From an uncultured Oscillospiraceae bacterium (GTDB taxonomy: Bacteria > Bacillota > Clostridia > Oscillospirales > Acutalibacteraceae): a stretch of DNA of 64,000 nucleotides. A program made the position numbers and the translations under genes. Where the stretch lies: NCBI GenBank assembly GCA_902492895.1, contig CABUNG010000009.1, positions 1 through 64,000 on the forward strand, read 5' to 3'. The notes under the pieces are model-generated. The model had not been told where the DNA came from. It did not search any database and saw only the letters and a list, made by a program, of their open reading frames with translations. Positions 60,664 to 64,000 of this stretch are shown piece by piece (within the stretch, counting starts at the first letter, position 1; the number at the start of each line of letters is the position of its first letter).

Positions 60664-62316
60664 TCACTCCCCCAAAGACTTCAGGACATCCGGATTCAGC
60701 GCCGTCACCGGCCAGCCGTCCTTTGTCCACTCGATGCTGCTGATGAGCATCATGCTGCCGCTGTTTTCCCAGAAATACTCGCTGACCAGATAGTCCCGAT
60801 CCGTATCCCGGAAAATAGAGGCGTGCCCGACCTTCGTAATGCCGTCTTTGTAATCGGTCACCGCCGTGTGTCCGCCCTCCATCATCGGCTTGCCGTCCCG
60901 GTCCACATAGGGGCCGGTAAGGCTCTTGGAACGGCCGACGCCGCAGTAATACTTGGTGGCAAAGTTGCCGATGGCGACAAACAGGTAATAATATTCGCCG
61001 CGCTTGATGACATAGGGAGCCTCAATACCTCCGGGCCGCTCGGTGCGGTTCGCGAGGGTATAGGTGGTGGTGTCGCTCTCGTCCAGCATGCCGTTCGACG
61101 GATCGATCTTCCGCATCTTGATGCCGCCCCAATAGGAACCGAAGATCAGCCAGGGCTGACCGTCATCATCGATGAAGATATTGGGATCGATGCAGTTGTA
61201 GTCGTCCACGCCTTTATAGGAGCGGATGACCAGGCCCTTATCCACCCACGAATAATCCTTGGTTCCCTTTTCGAGCGTCTTGTTCACCGCGACGCCGATG
61301 GCGGAATTCTGGGATCCGCTGGTGGAACAGCAATAATAGCAGTAGTACAAATCCCCGATCTTATAGACGCCCGGAGCCCAGATGCTGCCTCCCGGCACCT
61401 CCTGCTCCATCCACTCATACGGGTATTTGTTCGGGAACACCGATCCGATGCTCTCCCAGAACTGCAGATCCTTGGAGCGTTTGATTCCAATGCCGTTGCC
61501 CATGTTGTACGCGTAGTACGTGTCTCCCTGACGGATAATCTCGGGACAGGAGGATCCGGTCAGGGCTCCGGACACCACCATCATATAGGGGTATTGTCCG
61601 TCGCCGTCGCTCACCTTTTCAAAGGTCCAGATCTGCTCTTTGCCGGATGTTTTGTCGTTCTGGACAATTTGGGTCCCAGCGGTTTTGGCCCCATCCTTCG
61701 TCTCCACCGGTTTGCCTGTGGCCGCAGACAGAAGACGGTACCGGCCCTTCCCGGATTCTTCCAGCGCCCACATCTGGCCCTTGTTCCCTTGTTTGAATTC
61801 CGAAACACAGATGGCGGTGCCGTTGGCGTCGGCATTCTTTTTCAGGGTCATGTACTGCCGGGAGGACATGTTTTCAAAGACATAACTGCCGTCCTCCTGC
61901 TGAATCGCCCGCCATATCTGGTTCAAGTCGTTGCAGTATCCCTGGGATACGACAAAAGCATTGGCCGACAGGCCGAATTTATTGGACGCCATGACGTACC
62001 CATCGTTGGCACTGACGATTTTGTATAAAGCGTTGTGTTTCAAAACGCCCTCCTTCTGTACAGGGGGAGCGGTCGGCTCCCCTCCGCTCGGGTTGGAATT
62101 GCCGGAGGAATCGATCGGATCGCTGCCGTTCGGGACGGATCCATCCGTAGCCGCCGAGTTATCCGACCCGGACGAATCCGCATCCGTCGCAGCGGCCGAG
62201 GTCTCCGAAGACTCGGAGACCTCCCCTCCTCCCCCGCCGCAGCCGGCCAGCAGCGTCAGGCACAGGCACACCGGCAGCGCCCGACGTAAGAACCAGCTCT
62301 TGTGTTTCATCCGCAC
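60664..62316 (-). CDS. GH43 arabinanase-type lipoprotein with ricin domain
   Basis: 550 aa. GTG 62316 fits the AAAGGAGG site best; ATG 62310 is the alternative. Lipoprotein signal LCLTLLAGCGGG, a Ser/Asp/Gly linker, a ricin-type trefoil (about 95-240: LYKIVSANDGYVMASNKFGL, NQIWRAIQQEDGSYVF) and a GH43 propeller (about 245-550: SCPEIIRQGDTYYAYNMG, DDYNCIDPNIFIDDDGQPWLIFGSYWGGIKMRK, GGIEAPYVIKRGEYYYLF). It is highly similar over both domains to the C-terminal half of the enzyme at 57682. It should be anchored on the membrane outer face, acting on arabinan fragments near the transporter. Confidence 0.9.
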   Translation of the reverse strand: MRMKHKSWFLRRALPVCLCLTLLAGCGGGGGEVSESSETSAAATDADSSGSDNSAATDGSVPNGSDPIDSSGNSNPSGGEPTAPPVQKEGVLKHNALYKIVSANDGYVMASNKFGLSANAFVVSQGYCNDLNQIWRAIQQEDGSYVFENMSSRQYMTLKKNADANGTAICVSEFKQGNKGQMWALEESGKGRYRLLSAATGKPVETKDGAKTAGTQIVQNDKTSGKEQIWTFEKVSDGDGQYPYMMVVSGALTGSSCPEIIRQGDTYYAYNMGNGIGIKRSKDLQFWESIGSVFPNKYPYEWMEQEVPGGSIWAPGVYKIGDLYYCYYCCSTSGSQNSAIGVAVNKTLEKGTKDYSWVDKGLVIRSYKGVDDYNCIDPNIFIDDDGQPWLIFGSYWGGIKMRKIDPSNGMLDESDTTTYTLANRTERPGGIEAPYVIKRGEYYYLFVAIGNFATKYYCGVGRSKSLTGPYVDRDGKPMMEGGHTAVTDYKDGITKVGHASIFRDTDRDYLVSEYFWENSGSMMLISSIEWTKDGWPVTALNPDVLKSLGE

Positions 62317-62328
62317 AGTGCACCTCCT

Positions 62329-63816
62329 TTATCCCGCCTTGCGCGCGTTGATCAGAGCCATTTCCGCGTCATAGAATTCCTTGAGCTTGCTGGACATCTG
62401 ATCGGCCAGGTCCTCGATTTTCACCGAGTTGTTTTTCAAATTGGTCCAGATTTCTTCGGAGAAAGTCCAGCTCCAGAACTCGTTCCAGCCCGGGATCCAT
62501 TTCTTCAGATCGGGCGTCGCCTTGGACAGGGCCTTGTACACCGCCGCGAAGTCCTCGCCGGGGGTCAGCTCCAGCACCCGGTTCCAGATGGCCGAATCGT
62601 TCGCCACCGGCAGGCTGGCGGGGTATTTATTCTTGCTTTTGTACCAATCGCAGCGGGCCTGCCAGCCCTCGGCGCCGAAAGTCATGAACTTGAGCAGCTG
62701 ATACGCTTCCTCCGGATGTGCACTGGTTTCCGAGACACAGCCCAGGTTGATGATGGACTGCACCCGGCCCGAATTGGTGGGATACGGATAGATCAGCCAT
62801 TCATAACCGAATTCGTCATAGGTGCCGTCCTTGAAACCGGTGGTCCACCACCAGTCCTGCTGCATGGCCAAATGGCCGGTCTTGGGCAGCCAGATATCGG
62901 CATTGCCGAAAATCGAGAGCATATCGTCCGCAGACAAGGAAGGCGAAACTTTGCTTGTGAGCAGCTGCGCGGCCTGATTGTACCCCTTGGCAAAATTGGT
63001 GAAGTCAAAGGTCTGGGTAGACGGATCAAAACCGAACTGATATTTATCCGTCCGATAGACCGCGTCCGCCACGTCCCGCATATAGGTCAGGCCGTCGCTC
63101 AGTCCGTAATAATGCTGGCTGGGGATGGAAAACTGCTTGGAAAGGTTCACCATGTCCTCCATCGTCCAGTTATAGGAGGGCAGATCGACGTTGAATTCTT
63201 CAAACAGGGTTTTGTTCAGGAAAACCACACAGGGATACTGCTCGGTCACCAGACCGTACCGCACGCCGTTATAGACGCCGGCGCCCTGCATATCTTTGGG
63301 GATCATCTTGGTATAAGGATCGTTGTTATAAATCTCGGTGATGTCCTTGGCCCAGCCGCTGGACGCGGAGGTGGCCAGATAGAAGGTGCAGTAGGCATCG
63401 GGCAGATCTCCGCTGCTGGCCAGGTTGAACAGTCCGGTCGACCAGGAGCTTTGATCGAGCTGGATCAGTTCCACATCGATCCAGTCGTAGATCTCTTCAA
63501 AGCGTGCCACTAAGTATTCCTGCATTTCCCGGTCGGCCCAGGAGGCATAGGTCAGGGTAATGGGATCTTTTTTCGGAAGCACGGGCTGAGGCTTGGTGGT
63601 GGGAGCGGTGGTAGCCCCAGGCTCGGTCGTGACCGGGTCCACCGGGATTTCAAACCCGGTGTCCCGTTCGGTGGTGGGGGCGGTGGAACCGTCTCCAGAC
63701 AGGCCGGTGCTGCTGTCGCTTGTGGGATTCTCCGTTTTGGGGCCGCATCCCGTCATGAAGGCAAATAACACAAGAGCCGCCAAGATCTGGGTGAACACGC
63801 GTGTTCTTTTTTTCAT
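62329..63816 (-). CDS. ABC transporter sugar-binding lipoprotein
   Basis: 495 aa. Lipobox FAFMTGCGPK, a Thr/Pro-rich linker to about residue 85, then an extracellular solute-binding domain: ITLTYASWADREMQEYLVARFEEIYDWIDVELIQLDQSSW, GVRYGLVTEQYPCVVFLNKTLFEEF, DIWLPKTGHLAMQQDWWW and SETSAHPEEAYQLLKFMTFG. It is longer than many family-1 binding proteins. It is cotranscribed with the permease upstream and probably binds arabino- or xylo-oligosaccharides released by the GH43 enzymes. Confidence 0.9.
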   Translation of the reverse strand: MKKRTRVFTQILAALVLFAFMTGCGPKTENPTSDSSTGLSGDGSTAPTTERDTGFEIPVDPVTTEPGATTAPTTKPQPVLPKKDPITLTYASWADREMQEYLVARFEEIYDWIDVELIQLDQSSWSTGLFNLASSGDLPDAYCTFYLATSASSGWAKDITEIYNNDPYTKMIPKDMQGAGVYNGVRYGLVTEQYPCVVFLNKTLFEEFNVDLPSYNWTMEDMVNLSKQFSIPSQHYYGLSDGLTYMRDVADAVYRTDKYQFGFDPSTQTFDFTNFAKGYNQAAQLLTSKVSPSLSADDMLSIFGNADIWLPKTGHLAMQQDWWWTTGFKDGTYDEFGYEWLIYPYPTNSGRVQSIINLGCVSETSAHPEEAYQLLKFMTFGAEGWQARCDWYKSKNKYPASLPVANDSAIWNRVLELTPGEDFAAVYKALSKATPDLKKWIPGWNEFWSWTFSEEIWTNLKNNSVKIEDLADQMSSKLKEFYDAEMALINARKAG

Positions 63817-63879
63817 GGTTTCTCCTCCAAACTCATTTAACCTTTGACCGGCGTTTCCAACACCGGATACTTGCCTTGA

Positions 63880-64000
63880 TCAGTCCTTGATCCCCACCAT
63901 ATCCACGCTCTGCACGAAATAGCGCTGGAGCAGGAAATAGATGAGCAGAAGCGGCGCAATGCACACCATAGTGCCGGCCATCCGGATGGCCTCGTTGACG
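63880..64000 (-). CDS. Carbohydrate ABC transporter permease, C-terminal end (partial)
   Basis: Only the last 40 codons are in the window: ...NEAIRMAGTMVCIAPLLLIYFLLQRYFVQSVDMVGIKD and stop. The pattern APLLLIYFLLQRYFVQ followed by a short G-x-K-x tail is the normal end of MalG-type (second) permeases. The remainder and the first permease must lie to the right. Confidence 0.8.
   Translation of the reverse strand, partial: VNEAIRMAGTMVCIAPLLLIYFLLQRYFVQSVDMVGIKD

Noticed and set aside
1..64000. tRNA, rRNA, CRISPR arrays, insertion sequences, attachment sites, prophage
   Set aside because: No cloverleaf, rRNA-like stretch, regularly spaced repeat array, transposase or integrase was recognised by reading both strands.

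Overview
The window looks like a chromosomal segment of an endospore-forming, fairly GC-rich member of the Clostridia, plausibly an Oscillospirales/Ruminococcaceae-type gut lineage. The lineage is inferred from Spo0A, SpoIVB, YabP, YabQ and a GerA-family protein, a CIRCE-controlled groESL operon, strong AGGAGG ribosome binding sites, many GTG and TTG starts, and large secreted plant-glycan hydrolases. No rRNA, tRNA, CRISPR array, insertion sequence or prophage was recognised.

Layout. 1-9953: the start of an M23-type membrane protein, an ECF sigma factor with a membrane-anchored partner ending in a rhodanese-like domain, cardiolipin synthase, a feoA-feoB iron(II) uptake operon divergent from a DtxR-family regulator, and an M18 aminopeptidase. 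10144-13697: a run of housekeeping genes (lytic transglycosylase, coaE, Sua5, prfA, DUF951). 13865-19255: sporulation genes (GerA family, spo0A, spoIVB), two DUF4190 membrane proteins, and a small Cys-rich gene whose promoter carries an SOS-like operator. 19553-25163: small accessory genes (a SLOG-like pair, tandem XRE regulators, an AT-rich DUF3795 gene, a LacI regulator, pgeF). 25441-40122: housekeeping genes (groESL, a MATE pump, an RNA methyltransferase, HPF, an orphan fumarase alpha subunit, yabPQ-divIC, RqcP, HU, mazG, a deaminase-pnp pair and a P-loop kinase).

40365-51061 is a nine-gene co-directional operon divergent from an AraC regulator. It encodes a fused EtfB-EtfA flavoprotein, a GlcD-like FAD oxidoreductase, a two-cluster Fe-S protein, a second FAD oxidoreductase, an L-fucose/arabinose-isomerase-like protein, an FGGY kinase, and IolB-, IolC- and IolJ-like enzymes. 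It reads as the lower half of inositol catabolism joined to a flavin-based oxidation module, with no IolG, IolE, IolD or IolA in view. It is the best candidate for an undescribed system here.

52165-64000 is an extracellular arabinan/arabinoxylan locus on the minus strand: an ABC sugar transporter (permease end and binding lipoprotein), two ricin-GH43 enzymes, a surface jelly-roll protein with a C-terminal sorting-like tail, a GH51 arabinofuranosidase broken by a 2-nt frameshift next to its acid/base glutamate, and an SGNH esterase lipoprotein. The likely logic is that surface enzymes release arabino-oligosaccharides, the ABC system imports them, and a GH51 enzyme cleaves them, although the local copy appears broken.
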